Positions 7,418-16,087 of a stretch of DNA of 64,000 nucleotides are shown here, one piece after another (positions within the stretch are counted from its first letter, which is position 1; each line of letters begins with the position of its first letter). Below the pieces are notes generated by a model. It did no database searches, was not told where the DNA came from, and saw only the letters and a program-made list of their open reading frames with translations. Position numbers and translations under genes: made by a program. The stretch is from contig QNES01000002.1 in the NCBI GenBank assembly GCA_003645255.1, positions 1 to 64,000 on the forward strand, in the 5' to 3' direction. The stretch comes from Gammaproteobacteria bacterium (GTDB lineage Bacteria > Pseudomonadota > Gammaproteobacteria > Beggiatoales > Beggiatoaceae).

Positions 7418-9352
7418 TCATAAGGATAATAATTGTGAGTCAATATGAATATCATCTACAAAATACATTTTCATATCCCCTTTACCTTTCACCGGAATTG
7501 AACCTCTTTCAATCACATTAAATTTATTTTTCACAATCTGATAAGTTGTTTCTGAAACATTAATTTTCATAGGTTCAGAATGGCTTTCCATTCTGGCAGT
7601 TGTATTAATGGTATCCCCAAACACATCATAAATATACTTTTTCACCCCCACAACACCCCCAACCACTTTGCCAGTATGAATGCCTATTCTAATTTTCCAT
7701 GAAAAAGGGGAAACTTGATTACGTCTTTTTAAAAAAGCAATAATTTCAATAGCAGATTGAACAATATTTTCGGCGTGATGTGGATTTTCATCTGGCATAC
7801 CGCAAACACAAAAGTAAGCATCACCAATCGTTTTAATACGTTCACACTGATTTTTTTCGATGATATTATCAAAAACCGTAAAAATATTGTTTAATTCAGC
7901 AATCAAAACTTTAGGTTCCAATTGAGAGGCTAAGTTAGTAAAGCCCACAATATCTGAAAAGTAGACTGTCACATTCTCAAAAGATTCCGGCTCGCTTTTA
8001 CCTTTTTCTTTTAAATCATTAGCTACCCTCACCGGTAAAATATTTAACAATAATTTGTCAGACTTAGCTTTTTCTAATTCAAGTCTCGCATTGGCTTTCT
8101 TTTTCAAGCCATAAAGCAAATACATAATAAATGCAAATACAAAAACAAAGAAAAAACCACCAAACAATGAAAGAGTGAACAATTTCTGTCTCTCTAATTC
8201 TAATTGTTGGATTTCATTCTCTTTTTTTAATTTTTCCGTTTCATATTTGGTTTGCATATCAGCAATCGCTTCCTGACTTTCTTTTTTATAAATGTGATCC
8301 TTTACCTTAGAAGATTGCTTATAGTATTTAAGTGCTTTTTGATAATCACCTTTTGCGGCATATAAATCAGAAGAAAATTCATAATTTTCCAAAATTAATC
8401 CTTGAGAATCAATTAGTTGAGCGATTTCTAACCCTTTTCTAAGATATAAAAAGGCTTGCTCATAAAATTGCATCGCCTGGTAAACTTTACCAATATTATT
8501 GGAAACATTAGCTATTTCATATTGATCTCCCGTTTCATTCCAAGTTTTCAAAGCTTTAAAGTAATATTCTAAAGCTTTATTATTATCACCTAGTTCTTGA
8601 TAAACAGCCCCCACATTATTGAAATTTTTAGCCATTCCTTTTTTATCGCCCAGTGCTTCGCGGATATTCGATGATTTTAGATAATATTCTAATGCTTTTT
8701 TATAATCGTTGGTGAAATAATAAATAATACCAATATTATTAAAAGAATCTGCAATACCTTCTTGATCGCCAATTTTTTGCCGTATTTTCAGGGCATTAAA
8801 ATGATTTTTGAGAGCCAAATCATAATGGGTTAAAAAATCATAAACAATGCCAATATTATGTAAAGCATTAGCAACACCTTTTTGATCGTTAATACTTTCA
8901 GAAACCCTGAGTGATTTCAAACAAGCGTTTAAGGCTTTATCATAATTGCTCAATCGCCAATGAACAATACCAATATAGAGTAAAGAAGAAGCGATGGCTT
9001 TTTGATTAACTTGGATTTTTTCAAATATTTCTAATGATGTTTGAAAATATTCTAAAGCCTTATCATATTTAGCAGAATGTTGATAAGCAATACCAATATT
9101 ATTTAAAGCCCTCGCTTTTTCAAACTCATTATTGCTTTGTTCGGCTAATTCTAAAGCTTGTTCGCCATATTCGATACTTTTTGTTGGCGATGAATCCCAA
9201 TAGTGTTGAGTTAATGCCATTAATACTTCCATTTTTTTTTCACCAGAAGCCGTTTGTAATCGTATTTCCAAAGAGGCAATTGGCTCATCTGCTCCTAATA
9301 AAAAACCAGGTAAAAACCAAATTAAAATAAATAAATATTTTAGGATTTTCAT
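7418..9352 (-). CDS. TPR-containing class III adenylate cyclase
   Basis: A 644-residue membrane signalling protein. Signal peptide 1-20, about eight TPR repeats (40-350, recurring YDKALEYFxxSLxI), a coiled coil, one membrane helix at 391-415, then a class III cyclase domain. The metal-binding aspartates are Asp467 (YFSDIVGF) and Asp511 (TIGDAY). Lys507 (RIKTIGD) and Asp576 (YDVFGD) are the residues that select adenine, so cAMP is the expected product. The TPRs face the periplasm and the cyclase the cytoplasm, so an external protein cue may control cAMP. TPR-cyclase proteins of this type are abundant in Beggiatoa-like bacteria. It stands alone. Confidence 0.9.
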   Translation of the reverse strand: MKILKYLFILIWFLPGFLLGADEPIASLEIRLQTASGEKKMEVLMALTQHYWDSSPTKSIEYGEQALELAEQSNNEFEKARALNNIGIAYQHSAKYDKALEYFQTSLEIFEKIQVNQKAIASSLLYIGIVHWRLSNYDKALNACLKSLRVSESINDQKGVANALHNIGIVYDFLTHYDLALKNHFNALKIRQKIGDQEGIADSFNNIGIIYYFTNDYKKALEYYLKSSNIREALGDKKGMAKNFNNVGAVYQELGDNNKALEYYFKALKTWNETGDQYEIANVSNNIGKVYQAMQFYEQAFLYLRKGLEIAQLIDSQGLILENYEFSSDLYAAKGDYQKALKYYKQSSKVKDHIYKKESQEAIADMQTKYETEKLKKENEIQQLELERQKLFTLSLFGGFFFVFVFAFIMYLLYGLKKKANARLELEKAKSDKLLLNILPVRVANDLKEKGKSEPESFENVTVYFSDIVGFTNLASQLEPKVLIAELNNIFTVFDNIIEKNQCERIKTIGDAYFCVCGMPDENPHHAENIVQSAIEIIAFLKRRNQVSPFSWKIRIGIHTGKVVGGVVGVKKYIYDVFGDTINTTARMESHSEPMKINVSETTYQIVKNKFNVIERGSIPVKGKGDMKMYFVDDIHIDSQLLSL

Positions 9353-9383
9353 AAATTAGAACTGACATATTTTAAAGCGTATT

Positions 9384-9415
9384 AGAAATACTATTTTTCA
9401 AAAAATCGAATTTCT
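9384..9415. repeat. 32-bp hairpin repeat (ACT core)
   Basis: A member of the AGAAATnnnATTTTT...ATTTCT family, lying between two minus-strand genes. Here the core reads ACT on the left and CGA on the right, a decayed stem. Confidence 0.75.
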
Positions 9416-9424
9416 TTATCCATT

Positions 9425-11263
9425 TCATTCTTTACTCATTTCATTCAATTCCGGCACAAGCTGTTTCAACACTTTTTTAATTCCACTATAATCATCACAA
9501 GCCTGTGCTAATTGCTTTAAAGTCTCGTTCAATTGCCTCCAATCATTACTACGGTGTTCAGCTAATAAAATTTTAGAATGAGTCGTTTTACCTAATTTTT
9601 CATCAGCATGAAATAATTCCTCATATAATTTTTCACCAGGGCGCAATCCGGTATAAACAATTTTAAGCTCTTTATCCGGCATTTTACCGGATAAACGAAT
9701 CATTTGTTCAGCTAAGTACTTGATTTTGATAGGTTTACCCATATCCAGCACAAAAATTTCCCCGCCTTGCCCCATTGCACCCGATTGTAAAATCAACTGG
9801 CAAGCTTCGGGAATCGTCATAAAATATCGGCTGATATCAGGATGAGTCACCGTGACAGGACCCCCAGCTGCAATCTGTGCCTTAAACAGTGGAACCACGC
9901 TACCGGCTGAGCCTAACACATTGCCAAAGCGCACGGTAATAAAGCGCGTTTGAGTACGCCCATTCATAGATTGACAAATCATTTCCGCCGCCCGTTTAGT
10001 TGCGCCCATGATGCTAGATGGATTAACCGCTTTATCCGTGGAAATCATCACAAACGTTTGGCAACCTTGCTTAGCAGCGGCTTCGACTAAAATTTTGGTA
10101 CCTAAAACATTATTGCGAACCGCTTCTCTCACCTGTGATTGCAACAAGGGTACATGTTTATAAGCGGCAGCATGAAATATCACATTTGGATGATAGCACT
10201 CTAAAATATAACGCATCGCTACCGCATCAACAATATCACCTAAAAGGGCATGTAAAACCAAATCGGGAAAAGTTTGGCGTAACTGCATTTCAATTTGATA
10301 AAGATTATATTCACAGCGCTCAACAATCACTAGAGCCGTCGGATTTAACCGCGCGATCTGTCGGCATAATTCGGCACCGATAGAACCACCACCGCCACTC
10401 ACCATTACCACCTTATGGCAAAAACCCGCTTCAATAATTTGCCAATCCAATTGTATTTTTGCACGCCCTAATAAATCCTCAATGGCAACATCATGTAAAG
10501 CACTAAGATTAACTGATTGACTCACGAGATTATCTAACTTAGGCAAAGTTCGTACTGGTACGCTACAACGTTCACATAATTCTACCACACGACGCATTTG
10601 CTCATCCGTTGCTGAAGGCATGGCGATGATAATCAAATCAACCTCAATAGATATTTCTGATAATTTATCTATACCTCCTAACACCGGAATGCCCTGCACC
10701 TTACCACCCTGTAAACGAGCTTGATCATCTAAAAAACCAACCGGCATATAACCACATCCATGATTACGTAGCATATCGCGTACTAACATATCACCAGAAG
10801 TACCAGCCCCTATAACAAGCACTCGTTTATGCTCAGTTTTATCCGTTAATAAGAATTTAAAAGAATGCTCATGCCATAACCGATATAACAAACGAGGCAT
10901 CCCCAATAAAAACGTTAATAAAAAAGGATAAAACAGCAAAGAAGAACGTGGAATCAATTCAAGGCGATTAAATAAAACGAGTCCCAAAACAATGGCAAGT
11001 GTACCAATAAAAACGGCGCGTAAAATGGTAACTAAATCCGGCAAACTGGTAAATCGCCAAATACCACGATACAAACCTCCATACCATAGTACAAGGCTTT
11101 GTACTATGACAATGATAGGCAAAACTTGCCAAAAAACCGTTTCCGCTTCTGGAAAAAGGGACCAATTATAGCGAATAAAAAAAGCCAACGCCCAGGCGAT
11201 GGCAACCATAAAAATATCATGTAGGATGATGGGAATGCGGTGAGAGTATGGGTACATGTTCAA
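9425..11263 (-). CDS. UDP-N-acetylhexosamine 4,6-dehydratase (WbpM/PglF/CapD family)
   Basis: A 612-residue protein with four N-terminal membrane helices (10-130), a first nucleotide-binding fold (VLVIGAGTSGDML, about 148) and a second extended SDR domain (VSGGGGSIGAELC, 288-300). The catalytic residues fit the WbpM type: STDKAVNPSS at 408, with Met419-x3-Lys423 (MGATK) replacing the usual YxxxK. It converts UDP-GlcNAc to the 4-keto-6-deoxy sugar, the first step of bacillosamine or related surface sugars. The aminotransferase and initiating transferase for the next steps lie at 14193-15955 on the same strand, separated by a restriction island. It ends in a C-terminal region typical of the long form (612 aa). 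Confidence 0.9.
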   Translation of the reverse strand: MNMYPYSHRIPIILHDIFMVAIAWALAFFIRYNWSLFPEAETVFWQVLPIIVIVQSLVLWYGGLYRGIWRFTSLPDLVTILRAVFIGTLAIVLGLVLFNRLELIPRSSLLFYPFLLTFLLGMPRLLYRLWHEHSFKFLLTDKTEHKRVLVIGAGTSGDMLVRDMLRNHGCGYMPVGFLDDQARLQGGKVQGIPVLGGIDKLSEISIEVDLIIIAMPSATDEQMRRVVELCERCSVPVRTLPKLDNLVSQSVNLSALHDVAIEDLLGRAKIQLDWQIIEAGFCHKVVMVSGGGGSIGAELCRQIARLNPTALVIVERCEYNLYQIEMQLRQTFPDLVLHALLGDIVDAVAMRYILECYHPNVIFHAAAYKHVPLLQSQVREAVRNNVLGTKILVEAAAKQGCQTFVMISTDKAVNPSSIMGATKRAAEMICQSMNGRTQTRFITVRFGNVLGSAGSVVPLFKAQIAAGGPVTVTHPDISRYFMTIPEACQLILQSGAMGQGGEIFVLDMGKPIKIKYLAEQMIRLSGKMPDKELKIVYTGLRPGEKLYEELFHADEKLGKTTHSKILLAEHRSNDWRQLNETLKQLAQACDDYSGIKKVLKQLVPELNEMSKE

Positions 11264-11277
11264 AATTTTAGTAATGT

Positions 11278-11296
11278 GACTGTCAGTCTATAGACT
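11278..11296 (+). promoter_or_regulatory. C-box operator of the restriction-modification system
   Basis: Two overlapping dyads, GACTGTCAGTC (11278-11288) and the perfect palindrome AGTCTATAGACT (11285-11296), lie 30 bp before the controller gene. Spaced GACT/AGTC dyads are the known C-box pattern bound by C proteins, which first activate and then repress their own operon with the endonuclease. The site can also be read as GACT-gtc-AGTC, a TATAG linker and a weaker right half, as in strong-left/weak-right operators. Confidence 0.75.
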
Positions 11297-11325
11297 ACAA
11301 ATCATTGCTCATGGATAATTAAGAA

Positions 11326-11565
11326 ATGAATAATTCAATTCTTAAACAGTTTGGGCAATCATTAAAGAAGATACGTAAACAACAAGGGCTATCTCAAGAA
11401 GCTTTAGCTAATTTAGCTAATCTTGATCGTACCTATATCAGTTTCTTGGAAGGAGGCAAAAGGAATCCTTCTTTATTATGCATAAATACTATAAGAACTG
11501 TATTGGGTGTGAGTTTTTCCCAACTTTTAGATGGTGAAAATACATTAAATGAAAAAGATGAATAA
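11326..11565 (+). CDS. restriction-modification controller protein (C protein, XRE-type HTH)
   Basis: A 79-residue single-domain helix-turn-helix protein (LKKIRKQQGLSQEALANLA, LDRTYISFLEGGKRNPSL). The LDRTYIS...E.GKRNPS pattern is typical of C proteins. It overlaps the endonuclease gene by 17 bp and has a C-box-like operator upstream. Together these support delayed timing: the methylase is made first, and the controller then switches on the endonuclease. Confidence 0.88.
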   Translation: MNNSILKQFGQSLKKIRKQQGLSQEALANLANLDRTYISFLEGGKRNPSLLCINTIRTVLGVSFSQLLDGENTLNEKDE

Positions 11566-12328
11566 AAATTGGATTTTAAAATTGCAACATTTTTGTGAAA
11601 GATATAATCTCGAATTTCAAAATCTAGCTAAAATATTAAATGATCCTAAGGTAATACCCATGATAAGAGGTAAATCATTTGAATTTAGCGTAAAAAATAG
11701 ATTAGAAAAAGTTTTAGATCAGCATCTATTTGAAATTATAAAACCCTATATGAACGTTCAAATTGGTTCATACGATATTGATGTTCAAATAAAAAATAGA
11801 AGCACTGGTAAAACTTATGTTGTGGAATGCAAACTTGCCGCAAAACGTTCTTTTGTATTTGACGAACATAAACCTTTTTTAAAGGTAAAGTGTATGAAAT
11901 CAAGAACATTGGGAACGAGAGCCGCTGAACAAAAATCTAAAGTCAGCGGCAAAACCATTGAGGAATTAATGATTCATAATGATCAATATTTACCCGGTAA
12001 TTTTGATCTCATTATCACATCAATCGCGAATAGTTTTTATGATACAAATGATGAAGGGCTGTTTTATTGGAATCCGAGCCAAAACGATTTTGATTTCTTG
12101 AGAAAATTGGAAATTATAACTCAACAACAAGCGTTTGATAAAATGTATGTTGCCAAAAGTATTGATCTTGTTGCAAATGAAAAAAATTCAGTGATATGTA
12201 CTAGAAGGCAATGCCACAACAAAAATTGCGGTTTCATTCCAAATTATCCCATTATTAAATTCGATTCAGATGGCTATTCTCAAAAACCTTGGGTTCCAAT
12301 AGAAAAAATAGCAACCTTATTAGATTAA
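11549..12328 (+). CDS. type II restriction endonuclease (PD-(D/E)xK)
   Basis: A 259-residue protein with a recognisable nuclease core: SYDIDVQIKN (Asp76/Asp78) followed by a strand with Glu93-x-Lys95 in YVVECKLA. This is the metal-binding pattern of restriction enzymes. A cysteine cluster near the C-terminus (CTRRQCHNKNC) may form a zinc site. It overlaps the C protein gene and converges on the adenine methylase with a 4-bp overlap of ends. The recognition site cannot be read from sequence; an adenine-containing site is expected from the methylase type. Confidence 0.82.
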   Translation: MKKMNKNWILKLQHFCERYNLEFQNLAKILNDPKVIPMIRGKSFEFSVKNRLEKVLDQHLFEIIKPYMNVQIGSYDIDVQIKNRSTGKTYVVECKLAAKRSFVFDEHKPFLKVKCMKSRTLGTRAAEQKSKVSGKTIEELMIHNDQYLPGNFDLIITSIANSFYDTNDEGLFYWNPSQNDFDFLRKLEIITQQQAFDKMYVAKSIDLVANEKNSVICTRRQCHNKNCGFIPNYPIIKFDSDGYSQKPWVPIEKIATLLD

Positions 12329-13251
12329 CCATAAGTTGATAATGACTCACATAGTGTCAATTGGCAAGGATTATAATTATTTTTTAAAGGTATTATGCCT
12401 TTAATTTCAGTAACGTTATAATTAGATATAAAAACTTCCTTTCCTTTGTAACGATTACTTTTATAACCCTGTTTTAACTTTTTGCCATTTTTTTGATCAT
12501 CAGTTCTACTTATAGTATAGTTCCATTCTTTGTCAAGCATAGAAGTACACCAATGATATAACTTCCTGATTTCTTTGACATTATCGTAAGTGAGCAAAAA
12601 TTTAAAACGGTGTCTATTTCTATATAACACCTGATTCAATCTAAAATGATCAGCCCTTGAAAATGCACAACTATAAAATTTATCTTGATCAGCCTTAAAA
12701 TAAGGTGGATCGATAAAAAGAAAATAATCATCATCTAAAATATCAATAAGTTCCTCAAAGTCTTGGTTTTTTAATTCGACATTTTGTAATTTATCCGATA
12801 CGGTTCTTAGGTGCGCCGGCCAATTTTCGGGTCTCATTGAATATTTTTCACCATAGCCCCAGTAACAATTTGCAGGTTTCATAATACCTGAATACGAAGT
12901 ACGGTTAAGATAAAACCATCTCATTGCCCTTTCTAAATCATTTTTGGGTTTAAATTCATTTTTATAATAATGATGTAGCTCCTTGGTAGCATATATACCA
13001 GAAAGGGAATCAATTAAATTTTCAACCTCATCCCGAATATGGATATAGCAATTAATAAGTTCTTCATCTTTATCATTAAGTATGTTGTATTTAACGGATT
13101 CCTTAGCAAAGAAAATTGAACTGCCACCTGCAAAAGGTTCACAATATTTATGATGTACCGGCATACAAGCCAGAATTAATTTACGCGCATAAAATTTTCC
13201 GCCAGGATATCTAAAAGGTGAATTTGTTTTTCCTGATTTTGCTTTTTTCAT
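12325..13251 (-). CDS. DNA adenine N6-methyltransferase (D12/Dam class)
   Basis: About 308 residues of an alpha-class N6-adenine methyltransferase. The SAM-binding motif is SPFRYPGGK at the N-terminus with CEPFAGGSSIFF, and the catalytic motif IV is LFIDPPYFK. It protects host DNA against the convergent endonuclease. I place the start at 13251 (MKKAKSGKTN), nine bases after a GGA; an ATG at 13275 is possible but lacks a ribosome site. The gene has its own promoter region, separate from the C protein operon, as expected for early methylation. Confidence 0.9.
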   Translation of the reverse strand: MKKAKSGKTNSPFRYPGGKFYARKLILACMPVHHKYCEPFAGGSSIFFAKESVKYNILNDKDEELINCYIHIRDEVENLIDSLSGIYATKELHHYYKNEFKPKNDLERAMRWFYLNRTSYSGIMKPANCYWGYGEKYSMRPENWPAHLRTVSDKLQNVELKNQDFEELIDILDDDYFLFIDPPYFKADQDKFYSCAFSRADHFRLNQVLYRNRHRFKFLLTYDNVKEIRKLYHWCTSMLDKEWNYTISRTDDQKNGKKLKQGYKSNRYKGKEVFISNYNVTEIKGIIPLKNNYNPCQLTLCESLSTYG

Positions 13252-13280
13252 ATTTCTACATCCATAATTAATCATATTTC

Positions 13281-13312
13281 AGAAATGCTATTTTTCAAAA
13301 AATAGTATTTCT
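13281..13312. repeat. 32-bp hairpin repeat (TGC/TAG variant)
   Basis: A hairpin family copy upstream of the methylase. Its right half plus the next nine bases (13301-13321) are repeated exactly at 14159-14179. Confidence 0.8.
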
Positions 13313-13321
13313 TGTACCCAA
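13301..13321. repeat. 21-bp perfect direct repeat, left copy
   Basis: Begins AATAGTATTTCTTG and ends TACCCAA. It is identical to 14159-14179 and brackets the nuclease-like gene and the ATPase remnant. Confidence 0.85.
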
Positions 13322-13338
13322 TGTTTCAAAAATACTAT

Positions 13339-13860
13339 TCATCTTCCTTTTCTTTTACCTTTCGTTTTTTTTGGAATACCTCTTAAAAAATCACCAAATT
13401 CATCTTGATTTTTCAAGTTTTTCTTTTGGATAATAGTCACATTATTTTTGCAAAACTCTTTTAACAAATCTTGTTGATATTTTTGATGTTCTTGTAGTGA
13501 CGAACCGCCGGCAGCAACAATGCAAGCTTTGGGTATATATTTTTTTAATCTGAAATGTTGTTTAAAATGTTTATAAGTATTTATCACTTGTTTAGTGGCT
13601 TTACCTAAATCTTTAATATTATCCTTCAACTCTACAAAACAAAAAACGCGCTCATTTTCCTTGGCGTAAAATACGAGCAAATCACAAATACTTTCGCCCT
13701 CTTGATTTCTATATAATTTTTGACGTAAAAGTATTGTTTCACCAGGTTGCGGTTTTACCCAAACTGATGCTTTGCTTTCATCACAATGAGTTTCACCTGT
13801 CAATAAACAGGGGGTTAAGAGTAATGTTTCAAGAAGCGAACTATTTTCAGAATAGGGCAT
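13339..13860 (-). CDS. small PD-(D/E)xK-like protein, partner of a decayed ATPase
   Basis: A 173-residue protein that I do not recognise as a named family. Asp60 (CDLLVFY) and Glu77-x-Lys79 (FCFVELKDN) on adjacent strands fit a PD-(D/E)xK nuclease core. A following helix (ATKQVINTYKHFKQ) and a basic tail (KKTKGKRKGR) fit DNA or RNA binding. I chose the ATG at 13860 because GAGGAG lies ten bases upstream; the open frame reaches 13875 through a TTG. It follows the ATPase remnant at once, so the two were a two-gene unit, perhaps defence. Similar ATPase plus small-protein pairs are common in defence islands, but no named system fits. Confidence 0.6.
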   Translation of the reverse strand: MPYSENSSLLETLLLTPCLLTGETHCDESKASVWVKPQPGETILLRQKLYRNQEGESICDLLVFYAKENERVFCFVELKDNIKDLGKATKQVINTYKHFKQHFRLKKYIPKACIVAAGGSSLQEHQKYQQDLLKEFCKNNVTIIQKKNLKNQDEFGDFLRGIPKKTKGKRKGR

Positions 13861-13871
13861 TATCCATCTCC

Positions 13872-14158
13872 TCAATCTATCATTGTAAGTACTTGAGAAT
13901 AGATATTAGAAACATCAGAAGAGACATTACCAAAAGTACGCCAATCTATAACACCCTTTTCATCAACAATATTTCTGGCAGTGCTATTTTCAAATAAATA
14001 GACACTTGCGCTTGGGGTGCAAGTTCATTTCTGGCTCATCAATAATAATCCAATCGTTTGGTTCAGCCAAATAGCGTAGATAAAGCACTAATGGAGCGAG
14101 TTCCTTTATCATTGAAGAAACCAGGGGTATTTCTAATTTGATATTTTCAGTGGTTTGA
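13872..14158 (-). pseudogene. remnant of AAA-type (OLD/RecF-like) ATPase
   Basis: Two out-of-frame pieces of one ATPase. The first reads SSMIKELAPLVLYLRYLA and then WIIIDEPEMNLHP, a Walker B motif. The second, in another frame, reads SVYLFEN, then DEKGVIDWRTFGN, and stops at 13872; this is the normal C-terminal end of such ATPases. Roughly a hundred residues between them, and everything before the first piece including Walker A, are missing. The 5' end runs into half a hairpin repeat at 14159. The gene is dead, although its downstream partner still reads through. Confidence 0.75.
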
Positions 14159-14179
14159 AATAGTATTTCTTGTACCCAA
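14159..14179. repeat. 21-bp perfect direct repeat, right copy
   Basis: An exact copy of 13301-13321: half of the hairpin repeat plus TACCCAA. The matching left half of the hairpin is absent, so the element was cut at this junction. Confidence 0.85.
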
Positions 14180-14192
14180 CCCAATCTCCAAT

Positions 14193-14783
14193 TTACCAAA
14201 TTATGCGTCTAAAAGTTCTTAAAATCAACTTAAAATCCAAATAAAGCGACTGTTCCTGAACATATTGTTGATGATAAGCAAGCTTAAGGGGTAGGATTTT
14301 TTCAACATAATCCATTTCAGGTTGTTGCGAATTCGCCAATAACTCACTTTCATGGCGAAATTCAATAGAAGCATAATCCGTTATACCCACCGGCACTGAT
14401 AGCACATATTCTTTAATGCCTTCAGGATAAAGTTCAACATATTCAGGTACTTCCGGTCGTGGACCCACTAAACTCATCTCACCCTTGAGTACATTAATTA
14501 ATTGCGGCAATTCATCCAATTTATATTGACGCAAAAAATGTCCGCAGCGCGTGATACGCGCATCGCGCCCTATCGTTAAATTTGCCCCTCCTTCAGAAGG
14601 GCGCATAGTACGGAATTTGATGATCTTAAATGGCTTACCAAATTGCCCAATACGAATCTGCAAAAAAAATACAGAGCCTCGACTATCTAATTTTATCCAA
14701 AAGGCAATTAATAAAAATAACGGGCTAATTAAAATTAAACTCGGTAACACACAACATAAATCAAAAAATCGTTTACTTGTCAT
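14193..14783 (-). CDS. initiating sugar transferase (PglC/WcaJ-type phosphoglycosyltransferase)
   Basis: A 196-residue monotopic phosphoglycosyltransferase of the small PglC form. An N-terminal re-entrant hydrophobic helix (VLPSLILISPLFLLIAFWIK) is followed by FKIIKFRTM, RQYKLDELPQLINVLKGEM and SLVGPRPE. These are the family motifs with the Asp-Glu catalytic dyad (LDELPQ). It moves a sugar-1-phosphate from UDP-sugar to undecaprenyl phosphate. The ATG overlaps the aminotransferase stop as ATGA, so the two are co-translated and likely share a bacillosamine-type substrate. Confidence 0.92.
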   Translation of the reverse strand: MTSKRFFDLCCVLPSLILISPLFLLIAFWIKLDSRGSVFFLQIRIGQFGKPFKIIKFRTMRPSEGGANLTIGRDARITRCGHFLRQYKLDELPQLINVLKGEMSLVGPRPEVPEYVELYPEGIKEYVLSVPVGITDYASIEFRHESELLANSQQPEMDYVEKILPLKLAYHQQYVQEQSLYLDFKLILRTFRRIIW

Positions 14784-15955
14784 TTTTGGGTATTTTTTAA
14801 AATTTGTCGTGTTATCCTAATCACCCGTGTCACATCAGCATCGCTCATACTAGGATAAATCGGCAAACTCACCGCACGTTGATAAACCTCTAAAGCAACC
14901 GGAAAATCATCGGGTTTAAAACCATAACGCTCCCGCCAATACTTCTGCAAATGTAAAGGAATAAAATGAACACTGGTACCAATACCGGCATCGCTCATAC
15001 GTTCAATAAAAGTATTACGATCTATAATCAAATCTTCAAGCTGCAACTGAATAACATATAAATGCCAAGCATGGCTACTATCAGGATGCAAATAGGGGGT
15101 ACGCAGGGGTAAATCTGCTAAACCTTGTGTATATTGCTCGGCAATCTCGGTGCGACGTTGAAGAAAAGTATTCACTTTTTGTAATTGATGAATGCCCAGG
15201 GCGGCTGTTATATCAGTCATATTATACTTAAACCCAGGCGCAACAACTTCATAATACCATTTAGGCAATTCAGAATAAGCCCTATCAAAAACATCACGGC
15301 TAATGCCATGCAAGCGCAAAATACGAATACGCTCTGCATAATCCGGATTAGCTGTTACTATCATACCGCCTTCACCAGTTGCCAGGGTTTTAGTCACATA
15401 AAAACTATACGCTGTAATATCAGCAAAAAGCCCTATTTTTTGCCCTTTATAATAAGTTGGTAGCGCGTGAGCTGCGTCTTCAACAATTTTAAGCGAATGC
15501 GCTTTTGCCAAAGCTAAAATATTATCCATGTCACAAGCCTGCCCCCCAAAATGTACCAACAAAATTGCCTTAATACCCTCAACCCTTTCTAAAGTAGCCG
15601 CCAATTTATGGGTATTTATATTAAAAGTATCAGGCTCAATATCGACAAATAAAGGTTCCGCCCCTAAGTAGCGTATAACTTCCGCAGTCGCCGTAAAGGT
15701 ATAAGGTGTTGTTACAACCTTATCGCCTGGCTTAATACCAATCGCTTCCAAGGCTAAATGTAATCCGGCAGTACAAGAATTAACGGCTAACGCATAAGGT
15801 ATTCCAATAAACTTAGCAAAATCTTCTTCAAAACGCTTCGTTTTAGGACCCGTCGTCAACCAACCAGAGCGTAATGTATCAACGACTTCATTAATTTCTT
15901 CTTCACCGATACAAGGTAATGCAAAAGGAAGAAAGTTATCATTCATGCTCATCAT
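14780..15955 (-). CDS. DegT/DnrJ/EryC1/StrS sugar aminotransferase (PglE-like)
   Basis: A 391-residue PLP enzyme. The motifs are SGWLTTGPKTKRFEEDFAKF, EDAAHALPTYYKG, and the lysine-bearing segment AYSFYVTKTLATGEGGM. Such enzymes transfer an amino group to the 4-keto sugar made by a WbpM/PglF dehydratase. With the dehydratase at 9425-11263 and the co-translated transferase it gives three of the four steps to an undecaprenyl-linked diacetamido sugar; the acetyltransferase is not in the window. The start could also be at an internal Met four residues in. Confidence 0.9.
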   Translation of the reverse strand: MMSMNDNFLPFALPCIGEEEINEVVDTLRSGWLTTGPKTKRFEEDFAKFIGIPYALAVNSCTAGLHLALEAIGIKPGDKVVTTPYTFTATAEVIRYLGAEPLFVDIEPDTFNINTHKLAATLERVEGIKAILLVHFGGQACDMDNILALAKAHSLKIVEDAAHALPTYYKGQKIGLFADITAYSFYVTKTLATGEGGMIVTANPDYAERIRILRLHGISRDVFDRAYSELPKWYYEVVAPGFKYNMTDITAALGIHQLQKVNTFLQRRTEIAEQYTQGLADLPLRTPYLHPDSSHAWHLYVIQLQLEDLIIDRNTFIERMSDAGIGTSVHFIPLHLQKYWRERYGFKPDDFPVALEVYQRAVSLPIYPSMSDADVTRVIRITRQILKNTQK

Positions 15956-16087
15956 TTTTATTGACTTTTTGTTATAATAAAATATTTAACATGAGGTTCT
16001 TGCAAAACGATTTTGATCGATCCTCACATTTTTGCTTAAAAAAAGAAATACTATTTTTAAACGCTATAAATAGGAGTGACTTTAATA

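Noticed and set aside
13339-14158. The nuclease-like gene and ATPase remnant as a PARIS or Gabija defence pair
   Set aside because: The small protein does not fit AriB (DUF4435/Toprim) or GajB (UvrD-like helicase) in size or motifs, so no named system is assigned.
9425-16000. Prophage or integrative element around the R-M genes
   Set aside because: No integrase, phage structural gene or attachment-site repeat was seen; the island is only R-M and remnant genes.
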